6,193 nucleotides of DNA, taken from positions 1-6,193 of the forward strand of contig CBDVCD010000220.1 of the NCBI GenBank assembly GCA_965372385.1, written 5' to 3'. Positions 1 through 5,536 of the stretch are shown piece after piece (position 1 is the stretch's first letter; each line of letters opens with the position of its first letter). Position numbers and translations under genes: made by a program. The notes under the pieces are model-generated. The model made no database searches. It saw only the letters and a list, made by a program, of their open reading frames with translations, and was not told the DNA's origin. Source of the stretch: JASJBU01 sp965372385 (GTDB lineage: Bacteria > Pseudomonadota > Gammaproteobacteria > Chromatiales > Chromatiaceae).

Positions 1-24
1 TGTTTGACGATGAGGTGCCCTCAA

Positions 25-1056
25 CTAACTGACCAGTCGCCAACTGACCTGTTCTCCGGCCCGTAAGGGGATCACCCTTGCTTGGCCAAATCCATAGTAT
101 GCTGGGACCTGCCAGGCCGATTTCTCCAGGGTGATGGTTCCGCTGTTGCGTGGCAGCCGATAGAAATCCGCTCCATGAAAACTGGCGAAGCCCTCGAGCC
201 TGTCTAATGCACCGGCCTGTTCAAAGGCCTCGGCATAGAGTTCGATTGCGGCGTGCGCGGTGTAACAGCCGGCACAACCACAGCTGCACTCCTTGAAATG
301 TTGAGCATGGGGTGCGCTGTCGGTACCCAGAAAAAACTTCGGATTCCCTCTGGTGGCAGCGTCGAGCAAGGCCTGTCGATGGGTCTCGCGCTTGAGTATG
401 GGTAAGCAGTAGTAGTGGGGGCGGATACCACCGGCCAGCATCGCGTTACGGTTATAGAGCAGGTGGTGGGCGGTGATCGTGGCGGCGACCGAGTCCGCAG
501 CCCCGCTGACAAACTCCACCGCATCCCGGGTGGTGACATGTTCGAATACCACGCGCAGTTCCGGGAAGTCGTGAACCAAGGGTTCCAGATGACGTTCGAT
601 AAAGACCTTCTCCCGGTCGAAGATATCGATCTCGCTATCGGTCACTTCCGCATGTACCAGCAGAGGCAGGCCCTGCCTTTGCATCTCCTCGATGACCGGG
701 TAGAGCCGGTTGATGTCGGTCACGCCGGAGTCCGAATTGGTGGTGGCCCCGGCAGGGTAGAGTTTGACCGCTTCGATGAAGCCACACTCATTTGCCTTGC
801 GTATCTCTCCTGTTGTGAGGTTATCCGTCATATAGAGGGTCATCAGTGGTTCAAATGGGGATTCCGCAGGAAGGGCTTGCAGGATCCTCTCCCGATAGGC
901 CTCCGCCAGCCGGGTGTTGGTGACGGGAGGTTGTAGATTCGGCATGACAATAGCGCGGGCGAAGCGAGCGGCGCTGTGGCCAACCACGGCGGCCATGGCA
1001 TCTTCGTCGCGCAGATGGAGATGCCAGTCATCGGGTTGCGTCAAGGTGATCTTCAT
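25..1056 (-). CDS. pyrC: Dihydroorotase, PyrC type (class II)
   Basis: This is a full-length 343-aa dihydroorotase, close to the roughly 348 aa of the E. coli enzyme. It catalyses the reversible cyclization of N-carbamoyl-L-aspartate to L-dihydroorotate, the third step of cytosolic pyrimidine synthesis. Visible active-site elements are the zinc-binding HLHLR motif (H12, H14), the AVKLYPA segment whose K98 should be the carbamylated metal-bridging lysine, metal-ligand histidines H135 (LLVHAEV) and H173 (FEHVTT), and the catalytic aspartate D246 in GTDSAPH. The cysteine cluster CSCGCAGC (257-264) is also typical of gammaproteobacterial PyrC. All expected catalytic residues are present. The ATG at 1056-1054 places DDWHLHLRD where the family has it, although no strong Shine-Dalgarno is visible close upstream; a GAGAG lies too far away. 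The stop is TAG at 27-25. It is transcribed divergently from the sgp genes. Confidence 0.97.
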   Translation of the reverse strand: MKITLTQPDDWHLHLRDEDAMAAVVGHSAARFARAIVMPNLQPPVTNTRLAEAYRERILQALPAESPFEPLMTLYMTDNLTTGEIRKANECGFIEAVKLYPAGATTNSDSGVTDINRLYPVIEEMQRQGLPLLVHAEVTDSEIDIFDREKVFIERHLEPLVHDFPELRVVFEHVTTRDAVEFVSGAADSVAATITAHHLLYNRNAMLAGGIRPHYYCLPILKRETHRQALLDAATRGNPKFFLGTDSAPHAQHFKECSCGCAGCYTAHAAIELYAEAFEQAGALDRLEGFASFHGADFYRLPRNSGTITLEKSAWQVPAYYGFGQARVIPLRAGEQVSWRLVS

Positions 1057-1241
1057 GTGGTAGGTTTCAGCTCTCGAAAGGGTTTAAATGGATATAATAA
1101 AATAAACACGCATGATTGATAGAAAATATCTATTAGCCAATTTAAGTATTTACTAATATTATTTTCGTCGAAGGCTGCGTTACACCTGCTTTCAAGCAAA
1201 CTGCTTAAATGACTCATTCTAACTCTTAGGAGAGTGAACAA
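1057..1241. promoter_or_regulatory. AT-rich divergent intergenic region (pyrC / sgp promoters)
   Basis: This 185-bp spacer separates the divergent pyrC and first sgp starts, so promoters for both should lie here. It is clearly more AT-rich than the flanking genes, especially about 1083-1165. A perfect TATAAT hexamer occurs on the plus strand at 1093-1098, but no convincing -35 sits 16-18 bp upstream. A TTGATA (1116-1121, 5/6 to the -35 consensus) and a TATTAT (1157-1162) are also present, but they are too far apart to form one promoter. A small dyad ATAGA-N5-TCTAT (1119-1133) could be an operator or chance in AT-rich DNA. That promoters are here is inferred from gene order; no exact start site is claimed. 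Confidence 0.5.
1222..1235 (+). promoter_or_regulatory. Ribosome binding site of the first sgp gene, inside a small hairpin
   Basis: AGGAG at 1228-1232 lies 9 nt before the ATG at 1242 and supports that start. The same bases fall in a short perfect dyad, ACTCT (1222-1226), loop TAGG, AGAGT (1231-1235), so the Shine-Dalgarno is split between loop and stem. The stem is only 5 bp and probably weak. Control of translation by it is inference. Confidence 0.6.
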
Positions 1242-1613
1242 ATGAAAAATATCGTAAAGGTCGCAGCTGTTGCTGCACTGCTCGCTGCTTCTGCTTCCGC
1301 TTCCGCCTGGTGGGGCGGTGGTCCAGGCTATGGTGGCAATAATTGGGGTAACGACTGGCTGGGCGACGGCTGGGGTGACGGTGACTTCAGCTTCGGTATG
1401 AGCGGCAGCGCCCGTGGTTCCGGTTATGGACGTGGTTATAACCGATACAATAACTACTATGGCTATGGTGGTCCTTACGGCGGCGGCTATGGCGCTCCTT
1501 ACGGCGGCGGCTATGGCGCTCCTTACGGTGGCGGCTACGGTGCCCCTTACGGCTATGGCTATCCCTATGCCGCACCGGTAGCGCCTGTAGCGCCTGCTGC
1601 TGAAGCCAAGTAA
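1242..1613 (+). CDS. Sulfur globule protein, CV1/CV2-like
   Basis: This 123-aa secreted structural protein resembles the envelope proteins that coat periplasmic sulfur globules in purple and other sulfur-oxidizing gammaproteobacteria (SgpA/SgpB of Allochromatium vinosum). Residues 1-22 form a Sec signal peptide: K2/K6, a hydrophobic Ala/Val/Leu core, and an A20-S21-A22 cleavage site. The mature protein starts WWGGG. It continues with a Trp/Asn/Asp/Gly stretch, a DGDFSFGMSGSARG segment (47-59) of the kind seen in Sgp proteins, a Tyr/Gly-rich zone with PYGGGYGA repeated three times (78-101), and an Ala/Pro/Val tail ending EAK. There is no cysteine, so covalent attachment to sulfur through Cys is excluded. 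The start is fixed by AGGAG at 1228-1232 and the signal peptide. The gene precedes a larger homologue at 1888. A specific symbol (sgpA or sgpB) is not assigned, because paralogy cannot be resolved by eye. Confidence 0.85.
   Translation: MKNIVKVAAVAALLAASASASAWWGGGPGYGGNNWGNDWLGDGWGDGDFSFGMSGSARGSGYGRGYNRYNNYYGYGGPYGGGYGAPYGGGYGAPYGGGYGAPYGYGYPYAAPVAPVAPAAEAK
1473..1544 (+). repeat. Three tandem 24-bp units encoding PYGGGYGA
   Basis: Units lie at 1473-1496, 1497-1520 and 1521-1544. The first two are identical at DNA level; the third differs only at synonymous third positions (GGT, TAC, GGT, GCC). Each encodes PYGGGYGA (residues 78-101), and a partial PYG follows. The near-identity suggests recent duplication by slippage or unequal recombination, so the copy number may vary between strains. 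Confidence 0.95.
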
Positions 1614-1645
1614 GCCAGCTTGCTGAGCAGCTAACGGATTAAACG

Positions 1646-1663
1646 ATACACAGGGATGTGTAT
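1646..1663 (+). other. Small hairpin with GNRA-type loop downstream of the first sgp gene
   Basis: ATACACA (1646-1652) and TGTGTAT (1657-1663) form a perfect 7-bp stem closed by a GGGA loop, which fits the stable GNRA tetraloop class. It starts 33 nt after the sgp stop codon. It is followed by AAAAAGG, not a T-run, so it is not a classical intrinsic terminator on the plus strand. It could stabilize the mRNA 3' end or belong to the larger structured spacer; either role is inference. Confidence 0.5.
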
Positions 1664-1671
1664 AAAAAGGA

Positions 1672-1842
1672 AAGGGGGTGGTCGGTTAACTCCTCCCACC
1701 CCTATATGTTGTGGAACGAGTCATATTGGCTAAATGGGTGATCCATGCATGAGAGCCCGGTCTGACTCAGTTCAAAGCATGTAACTCCATAGTCGTACAA
1801 TCCTACATCTTGTGCGAGGAGGAGTTAACCGACCACCCCCTT
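1672..1842. repeat. 171-bp element with perfect 25-bp terminal inverted repeats, internally foldable
   Basis: The left arm 1672-1696 and right arm 1818-1842 are perfect reverse complements over 25 bp, beginning AAGGGGGTGG and including GTTAAC. The 121-bp interior can fold too. 1703-1710 pairs with 1776-1783 using two G-U wobbles. 1714-1723 pairs with 1763-1773 with one bulged A at 1769. 1728-1731 pairs with 1754-1757, and 1734-1737 with 1743-1746. A second hairpin, 1793-1800 with 1810-1817 (8 bp, one G-U), abuts the right arm directly. In RNA this would give a three-way junction. No credible ORF lies inside. Size and arms resemble short non-autonomous mobile elements (MITE/Correia-like), but a conserved structured RNA or mRNA processing element between the sgp genes fits equally. 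The arms are seen directly; the function is not known. Confidence 0.85.
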
Positions 1843-1875
1843 AAAAAGAATTAACGTGGTTTTCAAGATACTTTC

Positions 1876-1879
1876 AGGG
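1876..1879 (+). promoter_or_regulatory. Ribosome binding site that decides the second sgp start
   Basis: AGGG at 1876-1879 lies only 2 nt before the ATG at 1882 but 8 nt before the in-frame ATG at 1888. The second ATG is therefore the likelier start. It also gives an N-terminus (MKKVS) matching the MKNIV start of the neighbouring homologue. Confidence 0.6.
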
Positions 1880-1887
1880 TAATGAAG

Positions 1888-2715
1888 ATGAAAAAGGTTT
1901 CTATACTTGGGGCTGCCATTGTGCTGGTGGCCGCTTCCGCCTCCGCCAGTGCCTGGTGGGGCAACAACTGGGGTGACGACTTCTTTGGTGACGGATTCGG
2001 CGCCGGTGATTTCAGTTTTGGCTTCAGCATGAACGCCCGTGGCCATGGATATGGCCGTGGCTACGGCTATGATGCCCCCTACTGGGGTTATGCCCCCTAT
2101 TATGCTGTACCTGCCTACACCGCTCCCGCCCTGACGGAAGAGCAGCAGGCCGCCCTCGCGGAGCAGCAGAAGGCCTTCGCCGAGCGGCAACAGAAGGCAT
2201 TTGAGCAGGCCGTGACCGCCCAGCGCGAGTTTGCTGAGCAGTACAATAACGATCCGATGGCTGTCCTGGATGCCCAGATGAAGGCCATGCAGGATGAGGT
2301 GGACGCCCAGCATAAACAGTTGCAGGCCCAGTTCGACAACATGGCCCCCGCCATGCCGGAACTACCCGCCCACATCGCCAAGCGTATCGAAGAGCGCGAG
2401 GCCCAGCGTGAGGCGATGATCAAGCAGATGGAAGCCAGCCGTCCCAGCATGCCCGCCTTTAGCGCTGAACCGATGGACATCAAGCAACTGCTGGAAGAGG
2501 CCCAGGCCCGCCGTGACGAGAGGGTGAAAGAGATGGAGGCACGTCGCGGCGCCGCACCTGTCCGTCCGGCCATGTCCGAAACGATGAGCAAGCGCAGGGA
2601 AGAGGCCCAGGCCCGTCGTGAGGCAATGATCAAGGAGATGGAAGCCCGTCGTAGTGTTGCGATGGAGCGTATGTCTTTCGATCATCCCGCCTTCGCAACG
2701 CGTAAAGACATCTAA
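1888..2715 (+). CDS. Tailed sulfur-globule-like protein with periodic helical C-terminal region
   Basis: This 275-aa protein (277 aa if the ATG at 1882 is used) has two parts. Residues 1-22 are a signal peptide ending A20-S21-A22, and 23-80 form an Sgp-like head: WWGNNWGDD, FGAGDFSFGFSMNARGHGYGRG, then Tyr/Pro/Ala-rich sequence. This matches the neighbouring short sulfur globule protein closely. From residue 82 the composition changes to Gln, Glu, Ala, Lys, Arg and Met, predicting long amphipathic helix or coiled coil to about 262. Three clear copies of a roughly 19-residue EEAQARRxxxxKEMEARR-like helix start at 167, 202 and 237. Classic CV proteins are short (roughly 8-11 kDa) and lack such a tail. 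There is no cysteine. A role at the globule surface is inferred from the head; the tail could mediate assembly, spacing or contact with envelope components. Why a globule coat needs a basic/acidic helical tail is unknown. Confidence 0.8.
   Translation: MKKVSILGAAIVLVAASASASAWWGNNWGDDFFGDGFGAGDFSFGFSMNARGHGYGRGYGYDAPYWGYAPYYAVPAYTAPALTEEQQAALAEQQKAFAERQQKAFEQAVTAQREFAEQYNNDPMAVLDAQMKAMQDEVDAQHKQLQAQFDNMAPAMPELPAHIAKRIEEREAQREAMIKQMEASRPSMPAFSAEPMDIKQLLEEAQARRDERVKEMEARRGAAPVRPAMSETMSKRREEAQARREAMIKEMEARRSVAMERMSFDHPAFATRKDI
2281..2700 (+). repeat. Coding repeats of 35 residues (105 bp) in the helical tail
   Basis: Units start at residues 132, 167, 202 and 237, exactly 35 residues apart. Each has about 19 helical residues followed by about 16 linker residues. 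The helices at 202-220 and 237-255 are nearly identical (EEAQARR then KEMEARR), 167-185 is clearly related (EAQREAMIKQMEASR), and 132-150 is degenerate. Linkers after the first three are Pro/Met/Ala-containing (for example NMAPAMPELPAHIAKR at 151-166). Since 35 is five heptads, the spacing would keep coiled-coil register. Confidence 0.75.
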
Positions 2716-2738
2716 GTCAAACTCTGGATTCACCCAAT

Positions 2739-2776
2739 AAAAAGGCATATCCGACATTGTCGGATATGCCTTTTTT
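2739..2776 (+). terminator. Strong intrinsic terminator after the sgp pair
   Basis: 2739-2756 and 2758-2775 are perfect reverse complements over 18 bp, with a GC-containing core (GGCATATCCGACA) and practically only a 3-nt loop. The plus-strand stem ends in a run of six T (2771-2776). Because the left flank is A-rich, the same hairpin has a T-run on the minus strand and could terminate in both directions. It lies 23 nt after the sgp stop and 43 nt before aceE, so it should insulate aceE from sgp transcription. Confidence 0.93.
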
Positions 2777-2818
2777 CATGTAGGGTGTGTTTTTTCCGAT
2801 TGAATAAAGAGAATAGCG

Positions 2819-5473
2819 ATGTCAAGCAGACCCGATATCGATCCTCAGGAGACACAGGAGTGGCTCGATGCCCTGGAGGGCGTACTTGAAAACGAAGGCG
2901 TGGAGCGCGCCCATTTTCTCATTGAACGGCTGGTGGACAAGGCGCGCCGTTCTGGTGCCCATCTGCCTTTCAGCGCCAATACCGCCTATGTAAACACCAT
3001 TCCGGTAACTCAGCAGCAGCGCTTTCCCGGTGACCGGGCGATGGAGCGACGTATCCGCTCCTTCATTCGCTGGAACGCCATGGCCATGGTGGTGCAGGCG
3101 AATCGAATTTCCACCGAGTTGGGCGGTCACATCTCCAGTTTCGCCTCGGCTGCGACCCTGTACGATGTGGGTTTCAACCACTTCTTCCGGGCCTGTGACA
3201 AGGAACGGGACGGAGATCTGATCTTTTTCCAGGGGCATTCCTCCCCGGGGGTCTACGCCCGTGCCTTTCTGGAAGGCCGTTTGAGCGAGGACCAGCTCTA
3301 CAGTTTTCGTCAGGAGGTCGATGGTGACGGGCTCTCCTCCTATCCCCACCCCTGGCTGATGCCCGGCTTCTGGCAGTTCCCCACCGTCTCCATGGGCTTA
3401 GGTCCCCTGATGGCGATCTACCAGGCACGCTTCATGCGCTATCTGCACGACCGCGGTGTGGTGAATACCGCTGAGCGCAGGATCTGGGCCTTCTGTGGTG
3501 ACGGCGAGATGGACGAGCCGGAAGCCTTGGGAGCGATCTCCCTGGCGGGTCGGGAGCGTCTGGACAACCTGGTCTTCGTGATCAACTGTAATCTGCAGCG
3601 GCTGGACGGGCCGGTGCGTGGCAACGGCAAGATCATCCAGGAGCTGGAGGCTGTTTTCCGCGGTGCTGGCTGGCATGTGATCAAGGTGATCTGGGGTGGC
3701 TACTGGGATCCGCTGTTTGCCCGGGACAAGCACGGCGTCATGCTGAAACGCATGGAAGAGGCGGTGGATGGCGACTATCAGGCCTACAAGGCCAAGGGCG
3801 GCGCCTATACCCGTGAACACTTCTTCGGCAAGTATCCCGAGCTGGAGGAGATGGTTGCGGACATGACCGACGAGGATATCTGGCGGCTCAACCGGGGTGG
3901 CCACGACCCCCACAAGGTCTATGCCGCCTATGCCGAGGCGGTGGCTCACAAGGGTCAGCCCACGGTGATCCTGGCCAAAACGGTGAAGGGGTACGGCATG
4001 GGGGTGGCCGGTGAAGGACAGAATATCACCCACTCCCAGAAGAAGATGGGGGAGGCGGCCCTGAAGGCCTTCCGCGACCGCTTCAATATCCCTATCGGTG
4101 ACGATGTGATCGGCTCCGCGCCTTTCTATAAACCGGCGGCGGACAGTCCGGAGATGAAATACATGCATGAGCGACGCCAGGCTCTGGGGGGATACATGCC
4201 GCAGCGGCGCACCCAGGTGACGCCCATCGAAGCGCCTGGACTGGATCAGTTCAAGCCGATGCTGGAAGGCAGCGGAGAGCGGGAACAGTCCACCACCATG
4301 GCCTTCGTGCGCCTGCTCAATATGCTGATTCGCGACAAACAGATCGGCAAGCAGGTGGTGCCGATCGTGCCCGACGAGGCGCGTACCTTCGGTATGGAGG
4401 GTATGTTCCGCCAGCTCGGCATCTACTCCTCGGTGGGTCAGCTCTACGAACCGGTGGATGCGGATCAGGTGATGTTCTACCGGGAGGACAAGAAGGGCCA
4501 GATCCTGCAGGAGGGTATCAATGAGGCGGGCGCCATGTCCTCCTGGATTGCCGCCGCCACCGCCTACAGCAACCATGGGGTCAGCATGATCCCGTTCTAT
4601 ATCTACTACTCCATGTTCGGCTTTCAGCGTATTGGCGATCTGGCCTGGGCGGCGGGGGACATGCAGGCCCGTGGTTTCCTCATCGGCGGTACTGCCGGGC
4701 GCACCACCCTGGCGGGGGAGGGGCTGCAGCATCAGGACGGTCACAGCCACCTGGCGGCCGCCACCATCCCCAATTGTGTCGCCTATGATCCGACCTTCGC
4801 CTATGAACTGACGGTGATCGTGCAGGATGGCATGCGGCGTATGTATCAGGAGCAGGAGAACATCTTCTACTATATCTCGGTGATGAACGAGAACTACCTC
4901 CAGCCCGCTATGCCCGAGGGTGTGGAGGAGGGTATCCGCCGTGGACTCTATCTGTTCCAGCAGGGCGGTAAACGCAAGAAACGGGTGCAGCTGCTGGGCA
5001 GCGGCGCCATCCTGCGCGAGGTGATCGCCGCCGCGGATCTGCTGGATAAGGACTTCAGTATCTCGGCCGACGTCTGGAGTGTCACCAGCTTCAACGAGTT
5101 GCGCCGCGACGGTCTGGATGTGGAGCGCTGGAACATGCTGCATCCGGAAGCGTCACCCCGCACCAGCTATGTGGCGGACCAGCTGGCCGATCAACAGGGA
5201 CCGTTTATCGCGGCCACCGACTATATCCGCGCTTATGCGGATCAGATTCGACCCTTTATCCAGGGCCGTTATACGGTGTTGGGTACCGATGGTTTCGGAC
5301 GCAGTGACATGCGCAGTCAGTTGCGCAAGTTCTTTGAAGTGAATCGTTACTACGTGGTGTTGGCGGCACTCAAATCCCTGGTGGATGAGGGTGAGCTTGA
5401 AGCGGCGGTCGTCAACAAGGCGATCAAGAAATACCGAATCGATCCGGAAAAACCCAATCCAACGACCGTGTAA
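2819..5473 (+). CDS. aceE: Pyruvate dehydrogenase E1 component, homodimeric type
   Basis: This 884-aa protein is almost the length of E. coli AceE (887 aa) and matches it along its whole length from the N-terminal ETQEWLDALEGVLENEGVERA. It decarboxylates pyruvate with thiamine diphosphate and transfers the acetyl group to the lipoyl domain of E2, in the cytosol. The ThDP/Mg motif runs from GDGEMDEPEALG (227-238) to the asparagine at 258 in VFVINCN. An active-site loop histidine is visible at H405 (NITHSQKKM), and the cofactor-activating glutamate at E569 in QEGINEAG. GEGLQHQDGHSHL (633-645) and LGTDGFGRSD near the C-terminus are also family hallmarks. No key residue is missing. The ATG at 2819 has a weak purine-rich AAGAGA about 7 nt upstream. 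Only 42 bp separate the start from the upstream terminator, so its promoter must be within or close to that hairpin; TTGTCG (2758) with TAGGGT (2781) at 17-bp spacing is a weak candidate. It is followed by aceF after 60 bp. Confidence 0.98.
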   Translation: MSSRPDIDPQETQEWLDALEGVLENEGVERAHFLIERLVDKARRSGAHLPFSANTAYVNTIPVTQQQRFPGDRAMERRIRSFIRWNAMAMVVQANRISTELGGHISSFASAATLYDVGFNHFFRACDKERDGDLIFFQGHSSPGVYARAFLEGRLSEDQLYSFRQEVDGDGLSSYPHPWLMPGFWQFPTVSMGLGPLMAIYQARFMRYLHDRGVVNTAERRIWAFCGDGEMDEPEALGAISLAGRERLDNLVFVINCNLQRLDGPVRGNGKIIQELEAVFRGAGWHVIKVIWGGYWDPLFARDKHGVMLKRMEEAVDGDYQAYKAKGGAYTREHFFGKYPELEEMVADMTDEDIWRLNRGGHDPHKVYAAYAEAVAHKGQPTVILAKTVKGYGMGVAGEGQNITHSQKKMGEAALKAFRDRFNIPIGDDVIGSAPFYKPAADSPEMKYMHERRQALGGYMPQRRTQVTPIEAPGLDQFKPMLEGSGEREQSTTMAFVRLLNMLIRDKQIGKQVVPIVPDEARTFGMEGMFRQLGIYSSVGQLYEPVDADQVMFYREDKKGQILQEGINEAGAMSSWIAAATAYSNHGVSMIPFYIYYSMFGFQRIGDLAWAAGDMQARGFLIGGTAGRTTLAGEGLQHQDGHSHLAAATIPNCVAYDPTFAYELTVIVQDGMRRMYQEQENIFYYISVMNENYLQPAMPEGVEEGIRRGLYLFQQGGKRKKRVQLLGSGAILREVIAAADLLDKDFSISADVWSVTSFNELRRDGLDVERWNMLHPEASPRTSYVADQLADQQGPFIAATDYIRAYADQIRPFIQGRYTVLGTDGFGRSDMRSQLRKFFEVNRYYVVLAALKSLVDEGELEAAVVNKAIKKYRIDPEKPNPTTV

Positions 5474-5506
5474 CGGATCATCCAGACCTGGAACGAGCAA
5501 CTTTTT

Positions 5507-5522
5507 TGCCGCTGAGGCGGCA
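5507..5522 (+). other. Hairpin directly before the aceF ribosome binding site
   Basis: TGCCGC (5507-5512), loop TGAG, GCGGCA (5517-5522) form a perfect 6-bp GC-rich stem in the 60-bp aceE-aceF spacer. The T-run lies before the stem (5502-5507) and a purine-rich Shine-Dalgarno follows, so it is not an intrinsic terminator on the plus strand. It ends just before the AGGAG. It could tune E1:E2 ratio through translation or mRNA processing; this is inference. Confidence 0.55.
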
Positions 5523-5523
5523 G

Positions 5524-5536
5524 AGGAGAAGAAGTG
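5524..5536 (+). promoter_or_regulatory. Ribosome binding site and GTG start of aceF
   Basis: AGGAG at 5524-5528 is followed after 5 nt by GTG at 5534. This GTG begins MGKIINVVLPDIGDF, which matches the expected N-terminus of an E2 lipoyl domain. No ATG in this frame lies between the ribosome binding site and the lipoyl domain, so GTG is the start. Confidence 0.85.

Noticed and set aside
3..32. Possible C-terminal end of a convergent plus-strand gene (FDDEVPSTN, then TGA at 30-32)
   Set aside because: Nine codons at the window edge are too few to support a gene, although a convergent neighbour overlapping the pyrC end is possible. The sequence upstream would decide it.
415..936. Plus-strand open frame of 173 codons inside pyrC
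   Set aside because: Antisense shadow of a complete pyrC with all catalytic residues; no ribosome binding site or recognizable protein.
1093..1098. Perfect TATAAT as a defined sigma-70 promoter
   Set aside because: No acceptable -35 hexamer at the right spacing, and such hexamers are common by chance in AT-rich DNA. Only the region as a whole is annotated.
1053..1241. Minus-strand frame of 62 codons across the pyrC-sgp spacer
   Set aside because: It covers an AT-rich promoter region, overlaps the pyrC start, lacks a convincing ribosome binding site and matches nothing I recognize.
1672..1842. CRISPR repeat, att site or complete insertion sequence
   Set aside because: The arms are one inverted pair, not direct repeats with spacers, and the 121-bp interior has no transposase or integrase frame.
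1825..2757. Minus-strand open frames over the second sgp gene
   Set aside because: Repetitive and compositionally biased reverse complements of the Sgp head and helical tail; no independent coding evidence.
3398..5143. Long open frame on the minus strand (581 codons)
   Set aside because: It lies entirely antisense to aceE, whose full-length homology is unmistakable. The open frame is a by-product of codon use in a GC-rich gene and shows no recognizable domain.
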